Below, in pieces: positions 1 to 10,915 of a stretch of DNA of 64,000 bases (its first letter is position 1; each line of letters starts with the position of its first letter). A program made the position numbers and the translations under genes. Source of the DNA: Aquanectria penicillioides. Taxonomy: Eukaryota; Ascomycota; Sordariomycetes; Hypocreales; Nectriaceae. The stretch is from assembly GCA_003415625.1 (NCBI GenBank), contig PYIU01000002.1, forward strand, positions 7,378,001 through 7,442,000, given 5' to 3'. The notes under the pieces were generated by a model, which saw only the letters and a program-made list of their open reading frames with translations, had not been told where the DNA came from and ran no database searches.

Positions 1-1
1 C

Positions 2-816
2 CAAACCGGTGATCAAACTATGTGGGGAAATGGCGCAGCTACTGCGCGCATTCTCTCCCGGCAAGGTGCCAAGATATTTGGATGCGACCTCTATCTTGAG
101 GCTGCTCAGCACACTCAAAAGCGCATTGCTGCTGAGGGTGGAGACATCACGGTTATTGCGGCTGATGCCACGAGCGATGAAGGTGTCAAGGCTGCGGTGG
201 ACCAATGCATTACTAAATATGGCCGAATTGATGTTCTTGTCAAGTATGTTGGAAGAACACAAGCCTTTTCTTTAATCATGCGTAATGCTAACTGCTCGGT
301 AGCAATGTGGGCAGATCGGAACCAGGGGGCCCGGCTGAGATGTCGGAAAAGGTTTGGGATGCCCAGACAAACGTTAACCTCAAGTCAGTTTACCTGTGCT
401 GCCATCATATCCTGCCTATCATGGAGGCACAGGGGTCTGGTGTTGTTGTAAACGTGGCTTCTATTGCCGGAATAAGATACATCGGAAAACCTCAGGTCGC
501 CTATGCTGCCACCAAAGCGGGTGTGATTCAGTTCACCAAGGCAACCGCAGTCATCTATGCACCCAAGAACATTCGCTTGAATGTTGTTGTCCCCGGCTTG
601 ATGCATACACCGCTGGTAGGCATGCTTGCTGATAAGTACGCTGGAGGTGATCTCGAAGGGTTTGTTGAGAAACGAAACAAAGCAGTGCCGATGGGCAGAA
701 TGGGCGATTCCCATGATGTAGCCATGGCCGCTGCATTCTTGATTTCACAGCAGAGTCGCTACATCACTGGCCAAGAAATTATTGTTGACGGTGGCATCAC
801 GTCCTCGACTGGTTAG
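2..816 (+). CDS. SDR-family NAD(P)-dependent oxidoreductase, 5' partial
   Basis: Classical short-chain dehydrogenase/reductase (FabG-like subgroup), cut by the left window edge. Exons are about 2-243 and 303-816, with a 59-nt intron at 244-302 (GTATGT donor, GCTAAC branch-like motif, TAG acceptor). Splicing creates the family NNVG motif exactly at the junction. Further down are the NVAS serine region and the catalytic YAATK tetrad, then the C-terminal IVDGG typical of the family. The N-terminal TGxxxGxG cofactor motif is only partly visible: the first codons read TGDQTMWGNG, so another exon boundary may lie at the edge. The substrate cannot be read from sequence; polyols, sugars, sugar acids and 3-oxoacyl compounds are all known for such SDRs. 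It converges on the Zn2Cys6 regulator, with an aldolase and a kinase beyond it, which suggests polyol or sugar-acid oxidation (inference). Confidence 0.85.
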
Positions 817-873
817 AATACATTAGACAAACGTATCTGGTTAGTATAAACACAATAAATACAACCCGGCTTT

Positions 874-3802
874 TTAGAATTGGATATTTTCAGGGTTGAA
901 GGGAAGCATGGTGCTATCAAAGCCAATATCCATAATCATGTCAAAGCCATGAACATTTCCGAATTCAGATGCACCATACTATTTTGTCTTAGCAAGGGTT
1001 GCAGGTAACGGCGTGAGCCGAGGCTACTTACAGAAGAGGTTATTATCTCTGGAGCCTGTACTGTGTACATGGATTGCCATTGTCCGCTAGGATACTGAGA
1101 TGCTGGATGTGGCTCATTGTCTTCATGTAACATGAATTGTTCTGTTTCCGACGGCGCTTGACTGTCAGCCCTCGACATAAAAGCCGGCGCTGATTGATGC
1201 GGCGCCGTAGATGTTAACGGAGAATTCCCCTTAATATTGTTTGCCATGTGGCGCGACTCCTATGTTGATGCTTAATATTACACAGGCCTTTCAGAGTAAC
1301 ACATCTCACCTCAAGTAGTTTCTGGGCATTCATATTCGCGCTTGTGTCTAGCTTCCGATGGACTTTCATAGCCTCTTGGACGATATTCTCAATAGCAACA
1401 CGATTTTCTGCATCTTGATACAAAGTAAGATACACAAGAAGGATCGATATCGCGCAAAAGATGAAATATGAAGTTGTCTATTTGGCCACCAGTCAGCAGT
1501 TGTTGGTGGGGGGATCATTTCTAAATACCCAAAATGTTGGATTGTAAGGATAGTCTTCCGCTACAGCATCTGCAGCAAGCTTAGCCATGGCTAAAGCATT
1601 ATCCATACACTTCTTCACCTGGTCAGAGGAAGGCCTTGAGCGGGGAGTGCTGGGTGCTTGATGAAGAAACTCTCTCAACAGATATCTGCGGTAGATGATC
1701 ATGTTGACAAAATAAAACGCTGCTCTGACAGTCTTTTGTTGTCGTCGAAAAATCCACGGAACATCATAGAAGTCTTGACCTGGTGTTGCAGGCACATCTC
1801 GTTGTGGGTGGAAGAAAACTGGCGTATCCTGCATCCATTGACTTAGTTCAGCTTCCAATTCGCCCACTGCTTGCTCTTCTGGTTCTGAGCTCCGTTTTTC
1901 TCCAGGGTAGAGCCGTACTATGGCGTGACCCAGTATTTTTGTAAGTCTTTTGTTCATTAGTTTTCTTGATCATACTCGAAAACCAACCAATAGCCTACCT
2001 GGCATGTGCGATCATTCCAGCACAGATTTTAGCTTCCGAGCCACCAAAATGAGAAGTAACGGCTTCATCAAACACTGATGGGAAGGAAACCATCACATCA
2101 TGTTCGTGGATTGCCATTGGTCTTCCTAGACTGGCAGAGAGATAACTGGACCCAATTAGCATAGTATGAAACTTAGGGAGAGGCGCTCATCACCGATCAA
2201 TCATAAACATGGCCCAGAATAAACATTTCCTGGAGTGGGATTCAAAAGAATTCAGATTTTCTTGCTCTTTCTGAATTTCAATGACTTGGCCAAGCCTAAT
2301 TGTCAATCCCAGTGTCATCCATGCCGAATTGAATCGACTGGACGCAAGTTCAAGTTGACACTAAATTCTGTCAGACCTTTCTTACGTCATGAAAAATAGC
2401 ACATACCTTGAGCAAATGGATTTGTAAAAGCTCAAGGGTTGGCGGAAACATATTCTGTAACCTTTCCAGTCTAATACGTCCGGCTTGTAAAAGTTTGTAT
2501 CTGGGAAAGATTAGAATTGGACAAAAGTATTTGAATGGAAGGAATGTCAAACATACGATTTGGCCTTGAATGGCGCAAGAGGCTCTTTTCGCCATGAAGC
2601 CATCCAAATACAACTAAATAGATATTAATCCAAAAACACTATAACAATAAAACGTTACTTACCCCATTCCCATGACGAAAAAAATAACGGCCATCTTGGA
2701 GTGATTTTGTAAAATTCCATCATTGTCACTGTACACTTGCTCAAGAAGTCCAAAAACATCCTTTCGGGGTAGGTATCGGTAAGTTACATTGGCATGATCG
2801 AAATAACATTCGATGTACTCTCGTGCTGTTGTCTTGTCGGGGAGTATGACTGATTGAATATCGTCAAAACCGTTGAGCACATCCTGCTCTCTTTTGAACA
2901 GATTGCGTGGCAAGCCCCGTCCGATTTGTGCCAGGTGGCCAGACACCCTTCGTAAGAATGCGTGTACACTCGCATCACCTGAATTCATGGTAAGTAAATC
3001 TCTCTTTCTTGACACAGTTGGACTTGAAAGCCTCCATACTGGAGTTGTCCTCAGCTCGGAAGCGACCATGATCGGCATGATCTTTGCCCAAATCCTTTCT
3101 TTTGGTAGCCGAAGTGCGTGTAGTTCCTTCTGGGATACTTGACGGCTTAGAAGACTCTTGTGCCTGGTACCGCGTATATGGCTGTAGTGAATTAGCGAAG
3201 GCTGGCTTGATGGCGGAAACCTGCTAACATTGAATCGTCTCTGGATGCGGTTATATGAGGTATTGAACGTGCAGTCTGAAGGACGTGGAAATTAATTATC
3301 AATCAATGCCAAGATGAGAGATGGGAAACAACTTACCAACGCCAGAATTTACACAGCGGACACAGGGCTTTGTTACGCGTAGAGGTCAACTTTTGTGTGT
3401 GTTTCTTCAATGAGTAGGGTCATACCTCGCAACCGTCGCACTTGGACTTTCGCTTCTTACAGGCATCGCACGCTCTGAGGAACTCGTTATCGAGTCGCAC
3501 CGCAGTACAAATCACAATTGTCAGGCCATGTCGGAAACGCACCTGGTCACATATTTCCTAGACGGAGGGTTCGGAGAAGTTTCGGGCGGGCTCTCATCGG
3601 GTATTGTGAATGACGCCTTGCAGGCTTCTCCAGAAATCGGCAATCTCAAGTAATCTCGAAGAAATCGAAACAACGAGGACTGAAGTGAGGGGCATAATGC
3701 AAGAGCTGGACAGGACCGAGGAGCTGGCGTCATGAATTCCGAGCCAGCGTCGACAATTCCGACGCTTGACCAGAAGCAGCATCGGAAACCCCACTTCACC
3801 AT
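874..3802 (-). CDS. Zn2Cys6 transcription factor with fungal-specific TF domain
   Basis: Pathway-type regulator rebuilt from 12 exons: 3543-3802, 3426-3474, 3337-3367, 2663-3275, 2557-2613, 2407-2500, 2194-2360, 1999-2145, 1529-1946, 1310-1477, 1032-1259, 874-978. Reading frames agree at every junction. The Gal4-type zinc cluster (C-x2-C-x6-C-x5-C-x2-C-x6-C) is assembled only after three splices: ACDACKKRKSKC, then EPCVRC, then VDC. The middle holds the fungal-specific TF domain (PF04082-type), with CIWMASWR, a LLQAGRIRLERLQ helix, TIRLGQ and the CLFWAMFMIDR...SLGRPMAI segment. The long first exon has ATGs at 3802 and 3733, either of which could be the start; 3733 would put a TTCCGAC box just upstream. 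The gene lies between an SDR and an aldolase, so it probably controls this group (inference). Confidence is high for the family and moderate for the ends. Confidence 0.85.
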
Positions 3803-4003
3803 AGTGAATATCCTGGATCCCTGTTGTGTTGCTGGATTCAAGCTGCTGGATGGGCGTCGTTCAACTCAATGCTCTACGTTTGACACGTTATTGCAGCTGG
3901 AAAAAAGGTCTTTGCATCACGATGGGATGATCTTTGTATATCTGATATCTAGCATAGCATATACCAGATGGCGAACTCAGGCCTCCCAATGCCGGATATC
4001 CAT

Positions 4004-4980
4004 CTATGCCTGACCAGCCGACTTGAAAACTTCAACCATGAGCCTTTCCACGCCTTGTGAATATATCTCGACGCCCTCCATTTGTAACTTGGTAAGCTCC
4101 ACCTTTGGGAAATTCTCCTCGATGTATTTATGGTAGCCATTCCTGACGTTGCGGTTCTGGTTCACCTTAACCATTCCCCGGGCAATGGCCACTTGGACCA
4201 TCTCATCTGACAGGGGATGCGTACCGTGGAGCACGAGTGGCGTCGATTCACCAAGAACTTCGTGAATCTTTTCCAGCCTTCATATAGAGTTAGCCTAGCA
4301 CGGAGGAGATACAGAGATTACTTGCCTTTCTATCTGCCAATGCTTTTCGGCACCGCCGGGAGGATAAGGCCCATGAACGTTGCCAAAGCTCGGGGCTAGG
4401 AAATGAACTCCAGTCGACTTGACAAAATTGGCGGCGGCCTCAGGGTCTGTCCACACACTTTCAAGATCTATTTCAGGAAGACCATCTTCTCCACCCTCCA
4501 TTCTCCCCAACTCGGCTTCCACAGTGATCCCCTTTACCTTTGCCCTGTCAACTACAGACCGAACATACCTGATATTCTCTTCCTCGTCAAACATGGAACC
4601 GTCCACCATGATTGAGTCAAATGCACACTCCAGGGCCAAGTCAGCATCCGTTGGCTTGAGACAATGGTCTAGGTGGACCGAAATGGGTACGGATGCATTA
4701 TGAGCCACCTCTGCAGCGTACTTGATAAATGCTGGGCCCTGGAAGTGCATTGTCCAGGGGAAAAATTGGATCAGTGCGGGCGAGCGACATCTTTCCGCAG
4801 CTTTGATCACAGCCAAGACACCCTCCGTGTTATAGCTGCTCGGCAAGTCGTCAGAATTGCTTGAAGTAAACTAAATCAATGCAGGGGAAATACTAACACG
4901 CAGAATCCGCCAACAGCGTAACCGCCTTTTCTGGCATTATGGATAATCTGCCAGGTTCTGTTGTTGGCTGGGTACTCCAT
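4004..4980 (-). CDS. Class II ketose-bisphosphate aldolase (FBA/tagatose-bisphosphate type)
   Basis: Zinc-dependent aldolase of about 288 residues, the normal length for this family; it would cleave a ketose (bis)phosphate to a triose phosphate plus an aldehyde in the cytosol. Exons are 4898-4980, 4326-4835 and 4277-4004. Intron 1 is GT-AG (4836-4897). Intron 2 (4278-4325) has the non-canonical but well-known GC donor (AAAG|GCAAGT). Visible family residues are HLDH (Asp84 and His85 by my count, catalytic base and metal ligand), the EAELG glutamate near 134, the FGNVHG histidine and the VLHG-THPLSDE histidine/glycine loop, followed by KVNQNRNVR. It is divergent from the dihydroxyacetone-kinase homologue at 5495, with a shared 514-bp promoter. 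Sequence alone does not separate fructose from tagatose or other ketose substrates; the neighbourhood argues for a peripheral pathway and not glycolysis. Confidence 0.9.
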
Positions 4981-5494
4981 ATCTGCGTCAACTATGTTTT
5001 AACAATGTTTAAACAACAAAAGTTAACGTTGGAATACTGGATTACTGAGATATGATTAATTTACTTATTTAACAACCTAAGTGTGTGTGGTAGGGTTGAG
5101 TTCCAAGTGCTATTCTCCGCTGCTTGAGATAGGCGGAGAAAGGAATTGCGACCGATTTCCGACCGAGATCAGTTGACTGTTGGGCCGGTGCGCTTATTCC
5201 GACTACCAAGAAATGCCGAAGGTCAGCGGTCATGTCATGACTCAGCTGATCGTACTTTTCGTCTTCGCCTCCGACCCAGGCTATTGTTCTGTGGGGTTGA
5301 TGGAATTTCCGACCGGAAATCATTCAAACTAGTTTGACACAATTGCTTTTAGCCCGGGAACCATTACCATCACCAAATCGACAGTCCAAATTCAAACCAG
5401 TCCCCAAATGCTAGCATTGAGAACTAAAGATGTACATTAGAAGACCAGTTTGTCCCAGGATATCGCTTGCACAAATCCAACATCGACTGGCGCA
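4981..5494. promoter_or_regulatory. Divergent aldolase/DHA-kinase promoter with CCG/CGG palindrome
   Basis: This non-coding interval separates two divergent start codons (4980 and 5495). It holds a perfect 7+2+7 palindrome at 5305-5320 (ATTTCCG-AC-CGGAAAT). Copies of its TTCCGAC core lie at 5157-5163, 5197-5203 and 5307-5313. It also holds an inverted repeat of TTCTCCGC (5113-5120) and GCGGAGAA (5133-5140) with a 12-nt spacer. Zn2Cys6 proteins commonly bind paired CGG or CCG triplets, so these are candidate sites for the adjacent regulator (inference). Confidence 0.5.
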
Positions 5495-7384
5495 ATGTTG
5501 ACAAAACACTTTATCAAAACAGGCACCGACTTGGTGGTGGATGCCTTGGAGTCTCTCACGGTTCAGCACTCGGGGCTTGCTTTAGACAAGCAAAATAAGA
5601 GTAAAAACCTACCCTTCAGTAAATATAACTTCTGACCATTCTCAGTTATTTATTCAACCTCACACGACTCGCACAATGATGTGACACTTGTGTCGGGTGG
5701 CGGTGCGGGCCATGAGCCAGCCCACGCCATGTACGTTGGGCCTGGCATGCTTAGTGCTGCAGTATCTGGAAACATTTTTGCATCACCCGGTGTTAGCCAG
5801 ATCTATCGGTGTATCCAAGGAATGCATGGAGTGGCAGGAACGATTGTCATCGTCAAGAATTACACAGGTGATCTGTTTCATTTCCACCAAGCAGCCGAGA
5901 AGTTGCGGGCTGAACTTAGCCTCAAAGTCGAGGTGGTCATTGTTGGTGACGACGTCTCGCTAGATAGGGAACGAACCAAAAAGGTAGGGCGACGAGGCCT
6001 CGCTGGCACTGTTTTCATGCATAAAATCCTAGGTGCCATGGCCTCATCTCAGAAACCCCTCGAGGAATGCCTGAAAGTGGCAGACAGGGTCAATTCCGGC
6101 TTGGCTACAATCGGGGCATCTTTGGGGCATGTTCATATTCCAGGTCAGAATTCAAGTGCTGCAAATGAACTTGGATTAGACGAGGTTGAGCTCGGCATGG
6201 GCATTCACAATGAACCAGGAGTCCGGCGCTTCAAACATCAATCGGCCCCGACGGAGTTGATTCATACAATGCTTGGCTATTTAATGGATGGGAATCGCCC
6301 GGGTCACAATTATGTTGATTTTTCGGTCACCGATGACATAGTTTTGATGGTTAACAATCTCGGGTCTTTGTCTGTTCTAGAGCTTTCGGCGATTACCACA
6401 CACGTTGTGCGACAGTTAAGTAAGGCATCTACGTGGCTACTTCGTACACAGCTAACGGTCTTAGATACACGAGGGATCAATCCAATCCGAGTTTATAGTG
6501 GAACATTCATGAGCAGCTTGAACGGCCCGGGATTTAGCATCACAGTGCTTCGGGTTGACCAAGAGATATTGAGTTACCTAGATGCACCAACCTCGGCTCC
6601 AGGATGGCCTGTCAGGTTTATGTTGGGTGAAGAACAATCCCGACGTGAAATCAAGAATCATTTATTCGACGCATCTACCCAAGACAAAGATTCTCAGAGT
6701 GAAAGTGCAACAGCGAGAGGTTTGTAGTCGCTTCGACCTACCCATTCGGCCAACACTAACAATAAAACAGTGAACCTCGAAGTTTTACATTCGGCCCTTT
6801 CTTCATGCTGCAAAAATGCAATCGAGAAAGTTCCCTTGATCACAGAATATGACGTGATTGTCGGAGATGGAGACTGTGGTCTCACTCTACAACGTGGTTG
6901 TGAGGCAATTCTCAGGCTCTTAAGTGGGGGGGAACTATCTCGTACTGATCGAGTTCTGCATCATTTACTACTAGTGGCACATGCAGTAGAAGAAAATATG
7001 GATGGAACCTCGGGAGCCATCTATGGCCTATTCTTCAATGGTCTTGCATCGGCAGCTCGACAGATCAAATCCGAAGAGATGGGACTAGCAGATTGGTGTG
7101 TTGTCGCCGAGGAAGCCCTAAAGACAGTCCAGAGGGCTACACCTGCTCGAACTGGTGACAGAACCATAATGGATGCACTGGAACCGTTTGTTCAATCCCT
7201 TAAATACGGACTTAATGAGGCAGTGAAAGCCGCTCGGGACGGAGGGGAGAAGACCAAAGGGCTGTCACCGGCCTTTGGAAGGGCTGTGTATGTAAATGAA
7301 AAAGGGTGGGAGAAGGTGCCAGATCCTGGTGCGATGAGTATCGTTGCATTGGTTGAGGGCCTTCTGATGGGACTCGAGGATTGA
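5495..7384 (+). CDS. Dihydroxyacetone kinase homologue (Dak, single-chain ATP type)
   Basis: ATP-dependent dihydroxyacetone-type kinase of about 597 residues, the usual length of fungal Dak1/Dak2. Exons are 5495-5600, 5646-6719 and 6771-7384, with 45- and 51-nt GT-AG introns. The DakK half has SGGGAGHEPAHA and the GMGIHNEPG histidine (His223 by my count; His220 in characterised enzymes) that binds the substrate carbonyl covalently. The DakL half begins near the third exon and has the Mg-ATP motif VGDGDCG, a GTSGAIYG segment and the terminal PDPGA. It is divergent from the class II aldolase. Known members phosphorylate dihydroxyacetone, but family members also act on erythrulose and other short ketoses, so the substrate here is open. 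I start at ATG 5495 because it aligns with the usual HF(I)K/LxxxAL N-terminus. Confidence 0.92.
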
Positions 7385-7657
7385 CGAGATTGCTGAGGAT
7401 TGTTCGCACATTCTTGACAGTCGCTCATCTTGATATGGAGAATTGAGGTTTTGAGTGGCTTCCAGTCTGCCCCAATCTGTAAGATCCATTTAGCTGCATT
7501 TAATTATCCTGATTCAAAGGGATGATTAAAAATTGCGCTCGAATTTTATATAGCGAAGAGCCTCAAAGAATGTACATGATTACGAACAATGCCGTACTTG
7601 CCATAACCAAAATATTGGCCATGGCAGATCTCATGATGTAACGTCGCTTGTATTTGC

Positions 7658-8365
7658 TTAATTATCCTCGATAGCAATGATTAAAAATTCCTGTCCCTCA
7701 ATCTCAATCTTGTCTCCAATAGACCACTGTGCCTTTGTCATGAGCTGCTTCAATACCTCAGCGACGCTCGGGATGGTGCCGGTGTCGCCGCTGTCAAAAG
7801 AAACCTGCCACTCTCCGCCGTCTTTGGGAAAATCCTCTCTTCTTGCTGCAAATCCACTCGGCCCCTGGGTGTTGGCTTGAGAAATATTTCCAACTCTGCC
7901 AATGAACGTGTTGCCCTCAACGCTCCTCAAGATCCATGATGGCTCTTCGGGGCTGTAGTGTGCGGTTACATCTCTCCAAACTTCTTCGTATGGTGTCATC
8001 GCATCGCCCTTGTGGGGGCATTTGGTTTCGCCAACTTCAAGCTCATCACCGTTTGGGAGCTTGGCGAAGGACGCTTCATCAGGGTCTGTGAAACCGAGTG
8101 AATCAATGATATGGGTCCATCGACAAGTGACTAGGAACAGTGATTAGCTACCAATTGGGCGCGCACAGTAAGAGGGATATTAACATGGTTCTTCTTTTAA
8201 GATTGTGAGTTCGCCTGCATGACTCCATTGGATTGAAGGGCCGTCTATGGTTGTTCGTAGATCGATAAAATATCCACCGACATTAAGGGCAATTGTCCTC
8301 GTGTCTTCGTATGCCGGGTCCGGCAGCCACCGAATACTGATGCGTTCAACAGTCTGGCCTTTCAT
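7658..8365 (-). CDS. HRI1-family protein
   Basis: About 217 residues from exons 8185-8365 and 7658-8130 (54-nt intron, GTTAAT donor, TAG acceptor). The N-terminus (SIRWLPDP..., IALNVGGYFIDLRTT, IQWSHAGE) and a later block (FAKLPNGDELEVGE..., MTPYEEVWRDV) resemble yeast Hri1 and its fungal relatives, a beta-rich protein of unknown biochemical function found in yeast as an interactor of Hrr25 kinase. No signal peptide or membrane segment is visible. The neighbours are unrelated by function. The family call comes from recognition of the pattern, not from a search. Confidence 0.7.
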
Positions 8366-8897
8366 TTTGGCGTATTTCTATTTCCCAAATTGCTGAGCTC
8401 GATTTTCTATCCAGACGATGTGTCTCCCTTTTTAATAACTACGGACGGCATAAGCCTTCCGCCCGGCGGCGAGCGGCGGCGATGCCCCATGACACTATTA
8501 CGTACGTCATGTGGGCCGGAAGCTCGATGTTTAGAGCTACATGTGGCCGTGGCGCGATCGTGTTGCGGGTGAATCTCCGAATTAGGCATATCGAGGCTGA
8601 TTTCCAGGGTCAATTGCGGGGCCGACGGCGGGCAAATTGAGCATCCAGAAGCATCCTCAGCTTCGACTATTGGAGGTTGCTCCCTTTAAGCATGCGAGAA
8701 ATGATTTAAAATAGGCCTGGTACATTACTATTTCCATGAATATCCAGGAAGATACAATTGCCGGGGGAGACTTCCAGGGTTAGGTTGGGGAATTCCAAGA
8801 TGAGCAAATGACTGACTTGTCAATTTCAAGTTGCTATGTTTGAATGCTTTATAACTATACAAAAGCCAACCAACACCGTTCGGGACGAATTTCAAAT
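8366..8897. other. Intergenic, no gene seen
   Basis: This is the upstream side of the HRI1-like gene and the 3' side of the secreted-protein gene. Short open frames here have no recognisable content. Confidence 0.5.
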
Positions 8898-9846
8898 TTA
8901 ACTGGTAATATCAAAGGTATGCGCCTGGATGTTGATTGTTGAGACCTTCCAAGTCTTGCCTTCATCAGTAGTAGCCAAGCCAGATGAAGTAGCGTCAGTG
9001 AGAACAAGGGTGTCACCAAAAGATGGATCGGCCGCATTTAGAATAATAGTGGTCGAGAGATATTCTGCTTGTACTTAGAGTGATTCCTGAATAAACGAGA
9101 CTAAGGCTGGACTCACCGTGAGCATCTGTGGAGCCAACGCAAGCACTGTCTTGGCATTCAACAGCCGTGCCCCATCCCTGGGCCTGTCCCGAAGCTACAA
9201 GACATTAGAAGGCAGCTACTAAAGTGGGTGTAATATGAAATACTCACAAGTTGACAGAGACGAAACAACCGTGCCGTTGATTGTGACTGTTTGATCGTAC
9301 TTTCCCGTGGAGTCGTTGTATTTATCTGAGAATGGTGTAAGCCATCATGAAAATGAGAATATTGTGGACAATTAGGCTTACAGTGAATGGTCAACTCGTC
9401 TCCGGCTGATGCAGGCACCTCTGTACCTCCTAGTTGCTCGCCTGCATTAGTTAGTAAACATGTACCCCTCGAAGATCCCGGTTTGATACACACCTTGCAA
9501 TGTGCTGGCCCATGTGCACCATTGGCCATTGCTTGCGCCGCAGTTGCTACTTATATGTTAGCTGCTGCACATCTACTCACTCTGTTCCAAATATTTACCT
9601 GGAGGGATCTGAAAAGGCGACAGCCAAAGCCTGGATGAGGTCGCCGCCGCTTGTTCCCATTCCTGGCCAAAGGGCTAGCCGATCTTTCTGGGGGCTCGGC
9701 ACCGCCGGAAGTACTAATGTCGTGGTGGCTTCACGAATCCATGAAGTCGTTGGGCCGAGTGAGAAAGCAGGCCCAAACCCATAGATGGTCTGGCATTTAG
9801 CAACGCTTAGAAGAGCCAGAAGGCTCAGAGAACTGGACAGCTGCAT
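8898..9846 (-). CDS. Conserved secreted fungal protein of unknown function
   Basis: About 229 residues from six exons: 9599-9846, 9494-9549, 9382-9441, 9248-9325, 9117-9194, 8898-9067. All five introns are short GT-AG and all phases agree, giving a total divisible by three. The N-terminus is a signal peptide (MQLSSSLSLLALLSVAKC). The mature part is rich in small polar residues, Trp and Gly, with short beta-type stretches (YNDSTGKYDQTVTING, QGWGTAVECQDSACVG, then LSTTIILNAADPSFGDT). Four cysteines (NCGASNGQWC and ECQDSAC) could form two disulfides. It has the look of an extracellular beta-sandwich such as concanavalin-like or A4-peptidase-like folds, but I see no catalytic signature and do not assign one. 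I chose ATG 9846 because it directly precedes the hydrophobic leader. Confidence 0.75.
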
Positions 9847-10915
9847 GTTGAGATTATGGCGATTGCTTGTGATGCACTTCAAGATCTGGAATTCAATTGT
9901 TTTGATAGGCTATGAGCATACTGTGGTATTTATCATTTCTTAAAGGGAAGGACAGCAGGGGGTCTCGGACCTTGAATTTTATCTAGAACATCTTCGTGGG
10001 TTCTTCCACCTATGACCGATTTGTCGGATTGCTTCGTATTAGAGGCCTAGCATCAACCCGCGGTTTCGGGTCATGGATGGTGGAGACGGCCCTGTCAAAA
10101 TTCCCATTCTTGCCGTGTTTTCCGTGTTGTCATCTCATTCAGCCGCTCTCACTGGACTCTCCCTTGTTCGCATTATGTTTACAAAACGTGAGTGAAACAC
10201 GGAGAATGAACCATGAACCCATGCATGCCGTATCGGCTGGAAGGTTCAATCCCCACAGTAACACAAACAATTCAACAGGGTATAAGCTCGCGATGAGAGG
10301 CGCGAAAATTCTGAAGTCGTTGCGGACTTGCTGGAATAATTGAATGGTAAGTGTAACCCTTGTCGATGTTCGTATAGGAGGCGAACCGTTTTCTGTGGCA
10401 GCAGACCCATGCATTGGCTTGGAAATGTTTCGTTAGGCTGCTCCTCCGAATAGCCTTGGAATCTGAAAACCAATATCGTCAAAGCGGATTCGAATTAATC
10501 ACAATGGATGTTAATGCCGTCCATAAACAACTACCCAAGCTTGAGTCCAATTAGCCGTTTCCTGCTGGATGGATTGGGGATTGGTCGGATCACATTCCGA
10601 TACTTGGCGATACTTAGCACGAGGCATCTCAGAGAAGTATACAAATCATGAGAGTGCCCTCTGTGCAAAGACCGCAAGCGCGCATTACTCATATCCACCC
10701 AAAACAGTCAATGTTCTTATTCACCATCAGGAGGTTTTTTGACGTTGCTGGAGTGGATTACTCAGCTTTCTTGACTATTGCCGTATTTCCGACTTTCCGA
10801 GCGGGGTTATTAGCCTTGATGCTCCTAGCTTCTTCCACCACAGCTAGAAAACTACCCAAGGTGAACAAGAGGTCGATATTCAACTTTTGACACATCTGAA
10901 GTGTGCCTCGACAGC
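9847..10915. other. Intergenic, no gene seen
   Basis: This 1.07-kb stretch lies between the divergent secreted-protein and glutathione-transferase genes. Several open frames of 80-115 codons exist, but none has a family signature, a good exon structure or biased codon use. Confidence 0.5.

Noticed and set aside
5600..5645. 27-nt intron starting at 5619 in the DHA-kinase gene
   Set aside because: It is too short. The 45-nt intron 5601-5645 uses the same acceptor and restores the family sequence better.
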